DNA from: Rhodoplanes sp. | Lineage (GTDB): Bacteria; Pseudomonadota; Alphaproteobacteria; Rhizobiales; Xanthobacteraceae | Reading direction: 5' to 3' | DNA length: 64,000 bases | NCBI RefSeq assembly: GCF_013377085.1 | Contig: NZ_JACAAX010000002.1 | Span: forward strand, 186,001 to 250,000 | Part shown: positions 54,361-64,000 of the stretch, in pieces | Position numbering within the stretch: position 1 is the stretch's first letter | Layout: each line of letters begins with the position of its first letter | Position numbers and translations under genes: made by a program | Notes under the pieces: generated by a model | The model's database searches: none | Told to the model about the DNA's origin: nothing | The model's input: the letters and a program-made list of their open reading frames with translations, nothing else

Positions 54361-56988
54361 ATGACTGCAGAACGCTATAATGCCCGCGTCACCGAGCCGC
54401 GCTGGCAGGCCGTGTGGGACGAGCGCGACATCTTCGCCGCCCAGAACGACGATCCCCGGCCGAAATACTACGTGCTGGAGATGTTCCCCTACCCGTCGGG
54501 GCGCATCCACATGGGCCATGTGCGCAACTACGCGATGGGCGACGTGGTGGCCCGCTACAAGCGGGCCAAGGGCTTCAAGGTTCTGCATCCGATGGGCTGG
54601 GACGCCTTCGGCATGCCGGCCGAGAACGCCGCCATGGCCAACAAGGTCCACCCGCGCGAATGGACCTACGCCAACATCGCCTCGATGAAGGCGCAGCTCA
54701 AGTCGATGGGCCTGTCGCTCGACTGGGGCCGCGAGGTCGCCACCTGCGACCCGTCCTACTACAAGCACCAGCAGCGGATGTTCCTGGACTTCGTCGCGGC
54801 CGGGCTGGTCGAGCGCAAGCAGTCCAAGGTCAACTGGGATCCGGTCGACCACACCGTGCTGGCCAACGAGCAGGTGATCGACGGACGCGGCTGGCGTTCG
54901 GGCGCACTGGTCGAGCAGCGCGAGCTGACCCAGTGGTTCTTCAAGATCACCAAGTTCTCCGAGGAGCTCTTGAGCGCGCTCGATACGCTCGACCGCTGGC
55001 CGGAAAAGGTCCGGCTGATGCAGAAGAACTGGATCGGCCGCTCCGAAGGTCTGCATGTGCGTTTCGCCCTCGACCCGGCGACGACGCCGGCCGGCGAGAC
55101 CGAGCTGGAGATCTTCACCACCCGGCACGACACGCTGTTCGGCGCCAAGTTCATGGGCCTGTCGCCCGACCATCCGCTCGCCCAGGCGGCAGCGGCCAAA
55201 AACCCGGCGCTCGCGGCGTTCATCCAGGAGTGCAAGAAGATCGGCACCGCCCAAGAGGCGATCGACAAAGCCGAAAAGCTCGGCTTCGACACCGGGATCC
55301 GGGCCATCCATCCGTTCGACCCGACCTGGCGGCTGCCCGTCTATGTGGCGAACTTCGTGCTGATGGACTACGGCACCGGCGCCATCTTCGGCTGCCCGGC
55401 GCACGACCAGCGCGACCTCGACTTCGTCAACAAGTACGGGCTCGGCAACACCCCGGTGGTGTGCCCGGAGGGCCAGGACCCGAAGACCTTCGTGATCACG
55501 GACGAGGCCTATGTGGGCGACGGCCGGATGATCAACTCGCGCTTCTTGGACGGCATGACGTTTGCGCAGGCGCAGGCCGAGGTGGCGAAGCGGCTGGAAA
55601 ACGACATCCGCGGCAACGCGCCGGTCGGCCGCCGCGAGGTGATGTACCGGCTGCGCGACTGGGGCATCTCGCGCCAGCGCTACTGGGGCTGCCCGATCCC
55701 GGTGATCCACTGCAAGAGCTGCGGCATCGTGCCGGTGCCGGTCGCCGACCTGCCGGTGCGGCTGCCCGACGACGTCGACTTCGACCGGCCCGGCAACCCG
55801 CTCGACCGTCACCCGACCTGGAAGCACGTCGCCTGCCCGCAATGCGGAGCCGCGGCGACGCGCGAAACCGACACGATGGACACCTTCGTCGACTCGTCGT
55901 GGTACTTCGCCCGCTTCACCGATCCGTGGATCACCACGGCGCCGACCGACCGCGCCGCGGTCGATTCCTGGCTGCCGGTCGACCAGTATATCGGCGGCAT
56001 CGAGCACGCGATCCTGCACCTCTTGTACTCGCGCTTCTTCACCCGCGCCATGAAGGCGACCGGGCATGTCGGCATGGACGAGCCGTTCGCCGGCCTGTTC
56101 ACGCAGGGCATGGTGGTGCACGAGACCTACCGCAAGCCGGACGGCACCTTTGCCGCGCCGGCCGAGGTGACGATCGAAGGAATGGGCGAGGCGCGGCGCG
56201 CAGTCCTCACCGGCACCGACATGCCCGTAGAGATCGGGCCCATTGAAAAAATGTCGAAGTCGAAGCGCAACACCGTCGATCCGGACGAGATCATCGGGTC
56301 CTACGGGGCCGACACGGCGCGCTGGTTCATGCTGTCGGATTCGCCGCCCGAGCGCGACGTGATCTGGACCGAGGAGGGCGCCCAGGGGGCGGCCCGCTTC
56401 GTCCAGCGGCTGTGGCGGCTGGTCGGCGACGCCGAGGCGGTGGCCGCCAAGGGCGACCTGCCGCGCCCGGCGATGTTCGGCGAGGCCGCCATCGCGCTGC
56501 GCAAGGCCGCCCATCTGGCGCTGTCGCGGGTGTCGGAGGATATCGAAAAACTGCGGTTCAACCGCTGCGTCGCCCACATCTACGAGCTCGCCAACGCGTT
56601 CCAGACGTCGCTCGGCGCCGCCGGCAAGGATCCGCCGGCCGATTATCGCTGGGCCGTGCGGGAGGCGGCCGGCGTCCTGGTGGTGCTGTTCCACCCGATG
56701 ATGCCGCATCTGGCCGAGGAATGCTGGGCCACGCTGGGCCAGAGCGGCCTGGTGGCCGAGGCGGCCTGGCCCGAGGTCGAGCCGGATCTGCTGGTCGAGG
56801 ACACCGTCACGCTGCCGGTCCAGATCAACGGCAAGAAGCGAGGTGATGTAACGGTGCCACGCAACGCCGGAAAAGCGGAGGTGGAGGCTGCCGTTCTGGC
56901 CCTGGACGCGGTACAAAGGGCGTTGGGCGGAGTAGCCCCTAAAAAGGTCATCGTCGTCCCGCACAGGATCGTCAATGTGGTGGCTTGA
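54361..56988 (+). CDS. leuS: Leucyl-tRNA synthetase
   Basis: This 875-residue class-I synthetase charges tRNA(Leu). The HIGH motif is in [15 protein letters not shown] (about residues 41-55), the CP1 editing domain includes [21 protein letters not shown], a zinc-type CKSCG/CPQCG insert is present, and [12 protein letters not shown] (about 629-640) is the KMSKS loop. The ATG at 54361 gives the typical N-terminus [16 protein letters not shown]; open codons further upstream run into the CRISPR array and are not real. It overlaps lptE by 14 bp. Confidence 0.96.
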   Translation: MTAERYNARVTEPRWQAVWDERDIFAAQNDDPRPKYYVLEMFPYPSGRIHMGHVRNYAMGDVVARYKRAKGFKVLHPMGWDAFGMPAENAAMANKVHPREWTYANIASMKAQLKSMGLSLDWGREVATCDPSYYKHQQRMFLDFVAAGLVERKQSKVNWDPVDHTVLANEQVIDGRGWRSGALVEQRELTQWFFKITKFSEELLSALDTLDRWPEKVRLMQKNWIGRSEGLHVRFALDPATTPAGETELEIFTTRHDTLFGAKFMGLSPDHPLAQAAAAKNPALAAFIQECKKIGTAQEAIDKAEKLGFDTGIRAIHPFDPTWRLPVYVANFVLMDYGTGAIFGCPAHDQRDLDFVNKYGLGNTPVVCPEGQDPKTFVITDEAYVGDGRMINSRFLDGMTFAQAQAEVAKRLENDIRGNAPVGRREVMYRLRDWGISRQRYWGCPIPVIHCKSCGIVPVPVADLPVRLPDDVDFDRPGNPLDRHPTWKHVACPQCGAAATRETDTMDTFVDSSWYFARFTDPWITTAPTDRAAVDSWLPVDQYIGGIEHAILHLLYSRFFTRAMKATGHVGMDEPFAGLFTQGMVVHETYRKPDGTFAAPAEVTIEGMGEARRAVLTGTDMPVEIGPIEKMSKSKRNTVDPDEIIGSYGADTARWFMLSDSPPERDVIWTEEGAQGAARFVQRLWRLVGDAEAVAAKGDLPRPAMFGEAAIALRKAAHLALSRVSEDIEKLRFNRCVAHIYELANAFQTSLGAAGKDPPADYRWAVREAAGVLVVLFHPMMPHLAEECWATLGQSGLVAEAAWPEVEPDLLVEDTVTLPVQINGKKRGDVTVPRNAGKAEVEAAVLALDAVQRALGGVAPKKVIVVPHRIVNVVA

Positions 56989-57583
56989 CCGTACGGGACT
57001 TTCTCGCCCGACGCCCGACCGGGCCGGGCCGCACCGGCGTGCCGTGCTGGCGCGCGGCGCGCGGAGCCTCGTCGTCCTGGCGCTGGCGGCGCCGCTCGCC
57101 GGCTGCTTCCAGCCGCTCTACGGCAGCCGGACGCTCGACGGCGGTCCCGCCGTCAATGCATCGCTCAGCCAGATCGACGTCGCCCAGATCCCGGCCGGCA
57201 ACAGCACGCCGGAGGCGCGGATCGCGGTCGAGCTGCGCAACCAGCTCGTGTTCGGGCTGTCGGGCGGCAATCCGGCTCCGCCCACCCACCGGCTCGACAT
57301 CCGCATCTCCAGCACCCGCACGTCGGTGATCGTCGACACCACGACGGCGCTGGCCAATGTCGAGAACTACCGCCTCACCGCCTCCTTCAGTCTGGTCGAC
57401 CTGCAGACCGGCAAGCCGGTGGTCACCGACACGGCGTTCGGGCAGGTGTCCTACGACATTCCCGGCCAGCAGCAGCGCTTCGCCCGCCAGCGCGCGCTGC
57501 GCGACGCCGAGAACCGCGCCGCCGGCGTGATGGCCGAGACGATCCGGAACCGCCTCGCCTCCTATTTCGTCGCCGGAACCTGA
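56975..57583 (+). CDS. lptE: LPS-assembly lipoprotein LptE
   Basis: This 202-residue outer-membrane lipoprotein works with LptD to insert lipopolysaccharide. A long N-region precedes the lipobox LAGC (about residue 45), followed by [13 protein letters not shown], and the core [21 protein letters not shown] and [19 protein letters not shown] are family features. It is translationally coupled to leuS, and leuS-lptE-holA is a conserved alphaproteobacterial order. Confidence 0.88.
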   Translation: MWWLDRTGLSRPTPDRAGPHRRAVLARGARSLVVLALAAPLAGCFQPLYGSRTLDGGPAVNASLSQIDVAQIPAGNSTPEARIAVELRNQLVFGLSGGNPAPPTHRLDIRISSTRTSVIVDTTTALANVENYRLTASFSLVDLQTGKPVVTDTAFGQVSYDIPGQQQRFARQRALRDAENRAAGVMAETIRNRLASYFVAGT

Positions 57584-57606
57584 GCCGGGGTCGGTGCCTC
57601 ACGGCC

Positions 57607-57709
57607 GTCATTCCGGGGCGCCGCGCAGCGGCGAGCCCGGAATCCATACACACAGACCGGGGTTATGGATTCCGGGCTCGCGGGCTTGCAGCCCGCGCCC
57701 CGGAATGAC
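57607..57709. repeat. 103-bp palindromic intergenic repeat (copy 5)
   Basis: It starts GTCATTCCGGGGCGCCG and ends GCGCCCCGGAATGAC, with inner halves GAGCCCGGAATCCAT and ATGGATTCCGGGCTCG. It lies between lptE and holA, inverted in arm detail relative to the copy at 7671. Confidence 0.84.
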
Positions 57710-57759
57710 GGAGTGGAGGTGATCGGCCCGCGGTGAACACCCGTTCGGAAGCCCTCGCC

Positions 57760-58782
57760 ATGACCGCCCTGAAGGGCCCGGAGATCGACGCCTATGTGAG
57801 CCGGCCGGACGCCAGCCGGCCGATCGCCCTCGTCTACGGCCCCGACGCCGGGCTGGTGCGCGAGCGTGTCGAGGCGCTGGTCAAGGCCTCGGTCGACGAT
57901 CCGGCCGACCCGTTCGCGCTGGTGCGGCTCGACGGCGATGCGATCGAGCCGGGCCGGATCGCCGAGGAGGCGCACACGGTGCCGCTGTTCGGCGGCCGCC
58001 GCGCCGTGTGGATCAAGGCCGGGCGCAGCAATCTGGCCGCCGCTGTCGAGGCGCTCGCCGCCGATCCGCCGCGCGACTGCCGGGTGGTGGTCGAGGCCGG
58101 CGAGTTGCGCAAGGATTCGGCCCTGCGGCTCGCCTGCGAAAAGGCCCGCAACGCCGTCGTTCTGCCCTGCTATGTCGACGGCGACGCCGATCTCGGCCGG
58201 CTGGTCGACCAGGAGATGCGCGCCGCCGGCCTCACCATCGCGGATGACGCCAAGACCCTCGTGGTGTCGCTGCTCGGCGGCGACCGCCAGGCCTCGCGCG
58301 GCGAACTGCGAAAGCTCGCCCTCTACGGCCACGGCCGCGGCCGCATCGAGGCCGACGACGTGCTCGCCGTCATCGCCGACGCCTCGGCGCTCGCCCTCGA
58401 CGACGTGATCGACGCCGCATTCGCCGGCAAGCCGGCCGCTTTCGACAGCGAATATGCGCGGGCGCGCGCCGCCGGCACGCATCCGGACCGTGTGATCACC
58501 TCGGCGCTGCGCCATGCCGCCCAGCTTCACCGCGCCAAGGTGGCGATCGAGTCCGGCCGCAGCGCGCAGGACGCGGTGCGGGAGGGATTTCGCGGGCTGT
58601 TCTTCCGCCGCGAGCCGACCGTGCGGACGGCCCTGACCGCCTGGACGACGCCGCGCCTCGCCCAGGCGATGGCCGACCTCGCCGAAACGGCGACCGCAGT
58701 GCGTCGGCAGAACGATCTGGCCGATGCCCTCGCCCACCGGGCGCTGTTGAGCCTTTCCCTGAAGGCCCGGCAGAAGCGGTGA
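57760..58782 (+). CDS. holA: DNA polymerase III delta subunit
   Basis: This 340-residue clamp-loader subunit opens the beta sliding clamp. The sequence is diverged, but LVYGPDAGLVRERVEAL, RRAVWIKAGRSN, the RELRKLALYGHGRGRIEADDVLAVI region and the C-terminal HRALLSLSLKARQKR fit HolA. The start at 57760 has GGAAG nine bases upstream; a GTG at 57733 would add nine codons. The position after lptE agrees with the conserved gene order, in which parB normally follows. Confidence 0.88.
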   Translation: MTALKGPEIDAYVSRPDASRPIALVYGPDAGLVRERVEALVKASVDDPADPFALVRLDGDAIEPGRIAEEAHTVPLFGGRRAVWIKAGRSNLAAAVEALAADPPRDCRVVVEAGELRKDSALRLACEKARNAVVLPCYVDGDADLGRLVDQEMRAAGLTIADDAKTLVVSLLGGDRQASRGELRKLALYGHGRGRIEADDVLAVIADASALALDDVIDAAFAGKPAAFDSEYARARAAGTHPDRVITSALRHAAQLHRAKVAIESGRSAQDAVREGFRGLFFRREPTVRTALTAWTTPRLAQAMADLAETATAVRRQNDLADALAHRALLSLSLKARQKR

Positions 58783-58811
58783 CTGGATGACGCACAACAA
58801 GCACTTTCAGC

Positions 58812-58903
58812 GTCGTCGCCGGGCTTGACCCGGCGACCCATCTTTTAGCAACAGAGGTCTTTCGCGAATTGGATGGATGCGCGGGTCGAGCCCGCGCATG
58901 ACG
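58812..58903. repeat. Second palindromic repeat family (GTCGCCGGGCTTGACCCGGCGAC type)
   Basis: GTCGCCGGGCTTGACCCGG with its own complement forms the left stem, followed by CCATC. The right half is GGATGGATGCGCGGGTCG with GAGCCCGCGCATGACG. This is a known style of rhizobial intergenic repeat and is different from the 103-bp family. It lies 30 bp after holA. Confidence 0.7.
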
Positions 58904-58944
58904 AAGTCGGGATCAAGCGTTCCGATGCGGGGCCGAATTCCCGT

Positions 58945-59403
58945 TCACTTGTAGTATCCGACCCCGCAGGCCTGGCCGCCGACCTTGACCAGGAAGGTCT
59001 CCTTGGCGACCGGCTCGGTACCTCCCGGCCGCGGGAACTTGTAATCGACCGAGGTGACGACCCCGTCCTTCGGGGCCGCGAACAGCTTGTCGCCGAGCGG
59101 CGAGCCGTCCTTCTCCTTGAGGGCGCGCACGTCGGTGCCCATCAGCGCCTTGTTGGGGTGCGCCGTCCACATCCCGCTCCCAGCCTCGAAGCAGAACACG
59201 TAGAGGTCGCGGTCGCGGAAGCCGCCGGCCGCATCGTTGAACTTGGCGAGCGCATCGGCCTCGCCGGCCTTGAGCGTGACGGCCGCCTTCTCGACCAGCG
59301 CCTTCGCCTCGGCTGCAGTGCCGAAGTCGGCAGCGGAGGCCGCCATCGGCACGGCCACGGCCGCGGCCAAAGCAAGCGCCGTCAGAGCGAGCGCTTCTTT
59401 CAT
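58945..59403 (-). CDS. Periplasmic Cache-domain protein
   Basis: This 152-residue protein has a signal peptide (ALTALALAAAVAVPMAASAAD) and a single Cache domain: EAKALVEKAAVTLKAGEADALAKFND, GGFRDRDLYVFCFEAGSGMWTAHPNKALMGTDVRALKEKDG and the C-terminal YKFPRPGG...KETFLVKVGGQACGVGYYK. Free Cache proteins bind small ligands and can present them to receptors. GGGAGGAA three to four bases upstream supports the start. It is divergent from the first chemoreceptor gene, a likely functional partner. Confidence 0.87.
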   Translation of the reverse strand: MKEALALTALALAAAVAVPMAASAADFGTAAEAKALVEKAAVTLKAGEADALAKFNDAAGGFRDRDLYVFCFEAGSGMWTAHPNKALMGTDVRALKEKDGSPLGDKLFAAPKDGVVTSVDYKFPRPGGTEPVAKETFLVKVGGQACGVGYYK

Positions 59404-59672
59404 GATTTCCTCCCGGATCAATGGATGACAACGATCAATCGCGACGCGAGCGGACCGGCTCGGGCCGGCCAAATGCGCCCGTCGGAAGTATGGGTGTAGG
59501 CGAGGTGGCGTTGCAACTTTCTTGCGGTGTCCCGGGTGCGGCCGTTTGTCCGTCGCGAACGCCGGTATCTTGATGTGGCTAATCCATCCCCGGATTAACC
59601 GACCGGTAGGCAGTAAGCATCAGTATACAACCCATAGACGCAACAGGTGACCATCCAGACAGGGGGACCGCC

Positions 59673-61079
59673 ATGACGGCAATGCCGGCGACGGGGGACG
59701 ATGTCGTGCGGACCATCGCACGGACGGCAGGCGTGCTGTCGGTCGAGCTCGCCGACATCGCCGGCAACATCGCCGACGTCGACCAGAAGGCCCAGAGCCT
59801 GACGGCCGAGTGCCGGACCCTGTCGGGCGCCGCGACTGAGCTGACCAGCTCGAATCGCCGCATCGGCACGGCCGCGGCCGCCGCCGACCGGACCATCGAG
59901 GCCGCCTGCAGCGAGATGGACGCCTCCTCCCAGTCGGTCGCGACCTCGCTGGCCGAGATCAGTGCGCTGGCCGGCGCGACCGCCGGCTTCGAGAGCAAGC
60001 TCGACGGCCTGCGCGGCGCCCTCGACCGGGTCGCCAAGGCGGCCGGCGGGATCGACGTCATCGCCCGGCAGACCAACCTCCTGGCGCTCAACGCCACCAT
60101 CGAGGCGGCGCGCGCCGGCGAGGCCGGCAAGGGCTTCGCCGTGGTGGCGAGCGAGGTGAAGGCGCTGGCCAAGCAGACCAGCGAGGCGACCGCCGAGATC
60201 GCCGCGACCCTGGGGCTGCTCGACACCCAGACGCGCGGCCTGATGGCCGAGTCGGCCGAGACGGTCGGACGCGCCGCCACGGTGCAGGCCGGCACCACGG
60301 CGATCCGCCAGGTGATCGACCATGTCGGCCCGGCGATGACGCGGATGCGCGGCGACATGCGGCTGATCGTCGAGTCGAACGTCGACATCCAGGCGCGCTG
60401 TGACGCCCTGCAGGCCGCCTTCGAGGCGATGACCGGGCATGTGGCGCGCTCGTCCGCGGATCTGCGCTGCGCCGACCAGCGCGTCCACGGCCTGCTGACG
60501 CGCAGCGAGGAGCTGGCGCTGCTGACCGCGCAGGCCGGGGTCGAGACCGACGACACGCCCTTCGTCGCCCTGGTCACCGAGGGCGCGGGCGAGATTGCGG
60601 CGATGCTCGAGCGCGCGCTGGCGGCGGGCGAGACGTCGATGACGGATCTGTTCGACGAAAAGTACGTGCCGGTGCCGGGCAGCGATCCGGCCCAGGTGAC
60701 GACCCGCTTCACGGCGCTGTGCGACCGGCTGCTGCCGCCCGTGCAGGAGGCGCTGCTCGGGCGCAACCCGCACATCGCCTTTTGCGCGGCGGTCGACCGC
60801 AACGGCTACCTGCCGACCCACAACAGGAAATTCTCAGCTCCGCAGCGGCCGGGCGAGTCCGCGTGGAACACCGCGAACTGCCGCAACCGCCGCATCTTCG
60901 CCGACCGCACCGGGCTGGCCGCCGGCCGCAACACCAAGACGTTCCTGCTGCAGACCTACCGGCGCGACATGGGCGGCGGCCAGTTCGTGCTGATGAAGGA
61001 CTGCTCGGCCCCCATCACGGTGCGGGGCCGCCACTGGGGCGGCTTTCGCATGGGCTACACGGCCGAACGGACGGGGTGA
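59673..61079 (+). CDS. Soluble methyl-accepting chemotaxis protein with C-terminal sensor
   Basis: This 468-residue receptor has no membrane helix. The signalling hairpin comes first, with the tip [40 protein letters not shown] at about 128-168. A C-terminal sensor-like domain follows (about 300-468: [75 protein letters not shown]). This module recurs in rhizobial receptors; its ligand is unknown. GGGGGA eight bases upstream supports the start. It is probably cytoplasmic and couples to CheA/CheW encoded elsewhere. Confidence 0.9.
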   Translation: MTAMPATGDDVVRTIARTAGVLSVELADIAGNIADVDQKAQSLTAECRTLSGAATELTSSNRRIGTAAAAADRTIEAACSEMDASSQSVATSLAEISALAGATAGFESKLDGLRGALDRVAKAAGGIDVIARQTNLLALNATIEAARAGEAGKGFAVVASEVKALAKQTSEATAEIAATLGLLDTQTRGLMAESAETVGRAATVQAGTTAIRQVIDHVGPAMTRMRGDMRLIVESNVDIQARCDALQAAFEAMTGHVARSSADLRCADQRVHGLLTRSEELALLTAQAGVETDDTPFVALVTEGAGEIAAMLERALAAGETSMTDLFDEKYVPVPGSDPAQVTTRFTALCDRLLPPVQEALLGRNPHIAFCAAVDRNGYLPTHNRKFSAPQRPGESAWNTANCRNRRIFADRTGLAAGRNTKTFLLQTYRRDMGGGQFVLMKDCSAPITVRGRHWGGFRMGYTAERTG

Positions 61080-61156
61080 CAGCGCGCGGTCCCGCCGGCC
61101 GGCAGCACGATCGGCACCGGTTTCCTTACCACCGAAAGTCCTCGGATCACGGCATG

Positions 61157-61187
61157 GAGCTGATCACGACGTCGTCGTGATCAGCTC
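61157..61187. terminator. Perfect 14-bp hairpin after the first chemoreceptor gene
   Basis: GAGCTGATCACGAC and GTCGTGATCAGCTC flank loop GTC, 78 bp downstream of the stop. There is no T-run. A further TGATCACGG half follows at about 61195. It may be a terminator or a binding site for a dimeric regulator. The rest of 61080-61424 holds no gene. Confidence 0.45.
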
Positions 61188-61424
61188 GTCGACATGATCA
61201 CGGCATCGGCGACGGTGGCCGGCGGCTTTCCCGACGGTGGTTAACGGGGCCATAGGACTCTGAGTGTTACATCTCGTTTCACAGGTGCGCCGCTATGCCC
61301 CGGCAGTCCGTGTCCGGTCCGCCCGAGGGCGTTTTTCTCGATCATTCCGACTCCCGGCAACGGCCGGCCGTCGGCCACCAGCCCCGGTTCCCGGGACGGC
61401 GGCCCTACCTAAAGGACTTGTGGC

Positions 61425-63116
61425 ATGCTCGCCCGCCTGTCGATTCGCGCCAAGATCACGATGGTCGTGTCGTTCCTGCTGGTCGGCATGACCGGCATGG
61501 GATTGCTCGCGATCACCAGCATGCGGGCCATCAACGCCTCGACGGTCGAGATTCAGACCAACTGGCTGCCGAGCATCCGCGTGCTGGCCGATCTGCGCGC
61601 CGGCGTGACGATCATCCGCAGCGTGGTACGACTGCACCTCCTGGCCGAGACGCCGGAGGCCAAGGCCGCCGTCGAGAAGACCCTGGCGTTGAACTACGAC
61701 CGCAACGCCAAATTCATCGCCGCCTACGAGAAGCTGATCACATCGGCGGAGGAGCGCAGCCTCTTCGAGGAGTGGAAGAAGCAGTCGGCGCTGTACGACG
61801 CCGGCGCCCGCAAGGTCGTCGAGATGTCGCGGGCGAGCGTCGGAAAAATCCCGCACGACGCCACCGAGTTCAACGAGGTCAAGGTCTATCCGATCGGCAA
61901 GGCGGCCGACGATCTGCTCAACAAGGGCATCGAGATCAACAATGCCGGCGCCGATGCGGCCGGCCGGCTCGCGGCCGGCACCTACGACCGCGCCTTCAAT
62001 CTGCTGCTGATCATTCTGTCGGTGTCAGCCATGGTCGGCATCGGGCTCGGCGTCTATCTGGTGCGCGACGTGTCGCGCGGGATCGACTCCGTCGTCGTCC
62101 CGATGCAAGCGCTGGCGCAGGGCGATCTGAGCGCCGTGGTGCCGCATCAGGGCGAGAAGACCGAGATCGGCCGCATCGCTACGACGCTCCAGGTGTTCAA
62201 GCAGGCCCTGATCGAGAAGAAGGCGAGCGACGAGGCCGCCGCCGTGGAGGCCGACGCCAAGATCCTGCGCGGCCAGCGGGTCGACACCGTCACGCGCGAG
62301 TTCGAGACGTTGATCGGCGAGATCGTCGAGACCGTGTCGTCGGCCTCGACCGAGCTCGAGGCGTCCGCCCACTCGCTGACCACCACGGCCGAGCATTCGC
62401 AGCAGCTCGCCACCAAGGTGGCGGGCGTGGCCGAAAGCGCCTCCTCCAACGTGCAGTCGGTGGCCTCGGCGACCGAGGAGATGGCCTCGTCGGTGCACGA
62501 GATCAGCCGGCAGGTGCAGGAGTCGGCCAGGATCGCGATGGGCGCCGTCGACCAGGCGCGCAAGACCAACGGGCAGGTCGAGGATCTGGCCAAGGCGGCC
62601 AACCGCATCGGTGACGTGATCGAGCTGATCAACACCATCGCGGGCCAGACCAATCTGCTGGCGCTCAACGCCACCATCGAGGCGGCGCGGGCGGGCGACG
62701 CCGGCAGGGGGTTTGCCGTGGTGGCCTCCGAGGTCAAGGCCTTGGCCCAGGAGACCGCCAAGGCGACCGGCGTGATCAGCCAGCAGATCACCGAGATCCA
62801 AGGCGCGACGCAAGGCTCGGTCGCGGCGATCCGGGAGATCGGCGACACCATCGGCCGGTTGTCCGAGATCGCCTCGACCATCGCGGCGGCCGTCGAAGAG
62901 CAGGGCGCCGCCACGCAGGAGATCTCGCGCAACGTCCAGCAGGCCGCGCAGGGGACCATGGCGGTGTCGTCGAACATCGGCGACGTGCAGGTCGGCGCCA
63001 CCGAGACCGGATCGGCGTCGTCACAGGTCCTCGCCGCGGCACAGTCGCTGTCCGGCGACAGCACCCGCCTGAAGACCGAGGTCCGCAAGTTCCTGACCGC
63101 CGTGCGGGCCGCGTAG
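61425..63116 (+). CDS. Transmembrane methyl-accepting chemotaxis protein (4HB-HAMP-MCP)
   Basis: This 563-residue receptor has TM1 ([20 protein letters not shown], about 11-31), a helical periplasmic four-helix-bundle sensor (about 32-187) and TM2 (about 188-210). HAMP follows ([28 protein letters not shown]), then a long signalling hairpin with tip [50 protein letters not shown] (about 401-450). AAAGGA eight bases upstream supports the start. It follows the soluble receptor after 345 bp. Confidence 0.95.
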   Translation: MLARLSIRAKITMVVSFLLVGMTGMGLLAITSMRAINASTVEIQTNWLPSIRVLADLRAGVTIIRSVVRLHLLAETPEAKAAVEKTLALNYDRNAKFIAAYEKLITSAEERSLFEEWKKQSALYDAGARKVVEMSRASVGKIPHDATEFNEVKVYPIGKAADDLLNKGIEINNAGADAAGRLAAGTYDRAFNLLLIILSVSAMVGIGLGVYLVRDVSRGIDSVVVPMQALAQGDLSAVVPHQGEKTEIGRIATTLQVFKQALIEKKASDEAAAVEADAKILRGQRVDTVTREFETLIGEIVETVSSASTELEASAHSLTTTAEHSQQLATKVAGVAESASSNVQSVASATEEMASSVHEISRQVQESARIAMGAVDQARKTNGQVEDLAKAANRIGDVIELINTIAGQTNLLALNATIEAARAGDAGRGFAVVASEVKALAQETAKATGVISQQITEIQGATQGSVAAIREIGDTIGRLSEIASTIAAAVEEQGAATQEISRNVQQAAQGTMAVSSNIGDVQVGATETGSASSQVLAAAQSLSGDSTRLKTEVRKFLTAVRAA

Positions 63117-63123
63117 CGCCGCC

Positions 63124-63240
63124 GTAGGGCGCAATGAGCGAACGCGAATTGCGCCGACCAGACGACGGCAGCCGGTGACGAGCGCGGGCCGCCCGTTCGC
63201 ATCATCGCGGCGCAATTCGCTTACGCTCATTGCGCCCTAC
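63124..63240. repeat. Inverted repeat pair, 33-bp arms (GTAGGGCGCAATGAGCG type)
   Basis: Left arm 63124-63156 (GTAGGGCGCAATGAGCG...GCGCCG) and right arm 63208-63240 are inverted copies with only three mismatches, separated by 51 bp. Similar elements are scattered in many proteobacteria. It fills the gap between the second receptor gene and parB. Confidence 0.8.
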
Positions 63241-63266
63241 AAACACGAAGCCGACGACTCTTCGGC

Positions 63267-64000
63267 TCAGCCGCCCTCCAGCCGTCGCAACACGTCGTCG
63301 AGCTGGTCGAGGTCGCGGTAGTGGATGTGCAGCGTGCCGGACTCGCCCTTGTGGTCGATCGTCACGGTGAGGCCGAGCGCGTCGGAGACGCGCTTTTCCA
63401 GCGCCTTGGTGTCGGCGTCCTTGGGGGCGGGCGCGCTCTTCGGCTTGGGGCCCGGGCGCGGGCCGTCGGTGTCCTTGCGGACCAAAGCCTCGACCTGGCG
63501 GACGTTCAGGCCGCGCTCGACGATGTCGCGGGCGAGCGCCTCGGCGTTCGGCTCGCCGACCAGCATGCGGGCGTGCCCGGCCGTCAGCTTGCCGGCCGTG
63601 ATCAGGCTCTTGACGCCGTCCGGCAGCTTCAGCAGGCGCAGCGTGTTGGCGACATGGCTGCGGCTCTTGCCGACCGTCTTGGCGACGTCGTCCTGGGCGT
63701 AGCCGAAGGTGTCGAGCAGCGCCTGGTAGCCGGCCGCCTCCTCCAGCGCGTCGAGGTCGGCGCGCTGAACGTTCTCGATGATGGCGAGCTCGAGCGCCTG
63801 GCTGTCGGTGACGTCGAGCACCACCACCGGCACCTCGTGCAGGCCGGCGCGCTGGGCGGCGCGCCAGCGCCGCTCGCCGGCGATGATCTCGAAGGCGTCG
63901 GTCGCGCCCTTCACGACCCGCACCACGATGGGCTGGATCAGGCCGCGGGCCCGGATCGAATCGGCGAGCTCGGCCAGCTCGGTCTCGGCGAAGCTGCGGC
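63267..64000 (-). CDS. parB: Chromosome-partitioning protein ParB, N-terminus beyond window
   Basis: The last about 244 residues of ParB are visible; the start lies beyond base 64000. The CTP-binding GERRWRAAQRAGLHEVPVVVL and the ENVQRADLDALEEAAGYQALLDTFGYAQDDVAKTVGKSRSHVANTLRLLKLP helix-turn-helix region that reads parS are intact. A linker (RPGPKPKSAPAPKDAD) and a dimerisation domain ending DQLDDVLRRLEGG follow. ParB spreads from parS and works with ParA and SMC to segregate the replication origin. Its presence places the window near the chromosome origin. Confidence 0.96.
   Translation of the reverse strand, partial: RSFAETELAELADSIRARGLIQPIVVRVVKGATDAFEIIAGERRWRAAQRAGLHEVPVVVLDVTDSQALELAIIENVQRADLDALEEAAGYQALLDTFGYAQDDVAKTVGKSRSHVANTLRLLKLPDGVKSLITAGKLTAGHARMLVGEPNAEALARDIVERGLNVRQVEALVRKDTDGPRPGPKPKSAPAPKDADTKALEKRVSDALGLTVTIDHKGESGTLHIHYRDLDQLDDVLRRLEGG

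Overview
This is a 64 kb stretch of GC-rich chromosome, very probably from a member of the alphaproteobacterial order Hyphomicrobiales (Rhizobiales). The basis is the order leuS-lptE-holA then parB (the usual chromosome-partitioning neighbourhood of that order), the 180-kDa-class NAD-glutamate dehydrogenase, two glnK genes with amtB, and dispersed palindromic repeats of the rhizobial type. The species assignment is inference; no rRNA lies in the window.

Layout. 1-2.8 kb: RND multidrug efflux permease (cut by the window edge) and its adaptor, with a palindromic operator over the promoter. 3.5-7.7 kb: a four-gene uptake and catabolism operon made of an NMT1-type ABC transporter and an amidohydrolase of the 8-oxoguanine/cytosine deaminase type. 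7.8-25 kb: housekeeping and metabolic genes (radical SAM protein, NAD-GDH, class-V aminotransferase, AhpD-like protein, alpha/beta hydrolase, gamma-glutamyltransferase, tRNA-Gly, a trans-editing domain protein, a CnoX-like protein without cysteines in its thioredoxin motif, Lon-N protein, Trm112-like protein, GST, UbiH-type hydroxylase, TesB), punctuated by about 103-bp palindromic repeats. 25-28 kb: nitrogen control (glnK, sigma-54-like promoter, glnK, amtB, strong terminator). 28-36.6 kb: aminotransferase, ftsK, lolA, a ParDE-type toxin-antitoxin pair, xth, a cNMP-binding protein, an OmpR-type response regulator and a YkuD protein.

36.6-40.5 kb: about 0.9 kb of repeat-rich DNA without a convincing gene, then a lower-GC island with a fused GNAT-PIN-(PUA/EVE-like) protein overlapping an ASCH-domain protein. 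This is the best candidate for an undescribed RNA-directed conflict system. 40.5-47.4 kb: ABC-F ATPase, VapBC, YggS, a diguanylate cyclase, a membrane protein, a periplasmic peroxiredoxin and a broken duplicate of the cyclase's C-terminus.

47.48-54.19 kb: a complete type II-C CRISPR-Cas locus. It holds an antisense tracrRNA gene with promoter, anti-repeat, nexus and terminator all visible, a compact cas9 (1089 codons), cas1, cas2, and an array of 30 repeats and 29 spacers. The anti-repeat shows that crRNA is read from the minus strand, opposite to the cas genes, and each repeat ends in a -10-like hexamer in that direction. The array abuts leuS. 54.4-64 kb: leuS, lptE, holA, a Cache protein, two chemoreceptors and parB (cut by the window edge). 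The Cache protein and chemoreceptors lie between holA and parB, which are normally adjacent.
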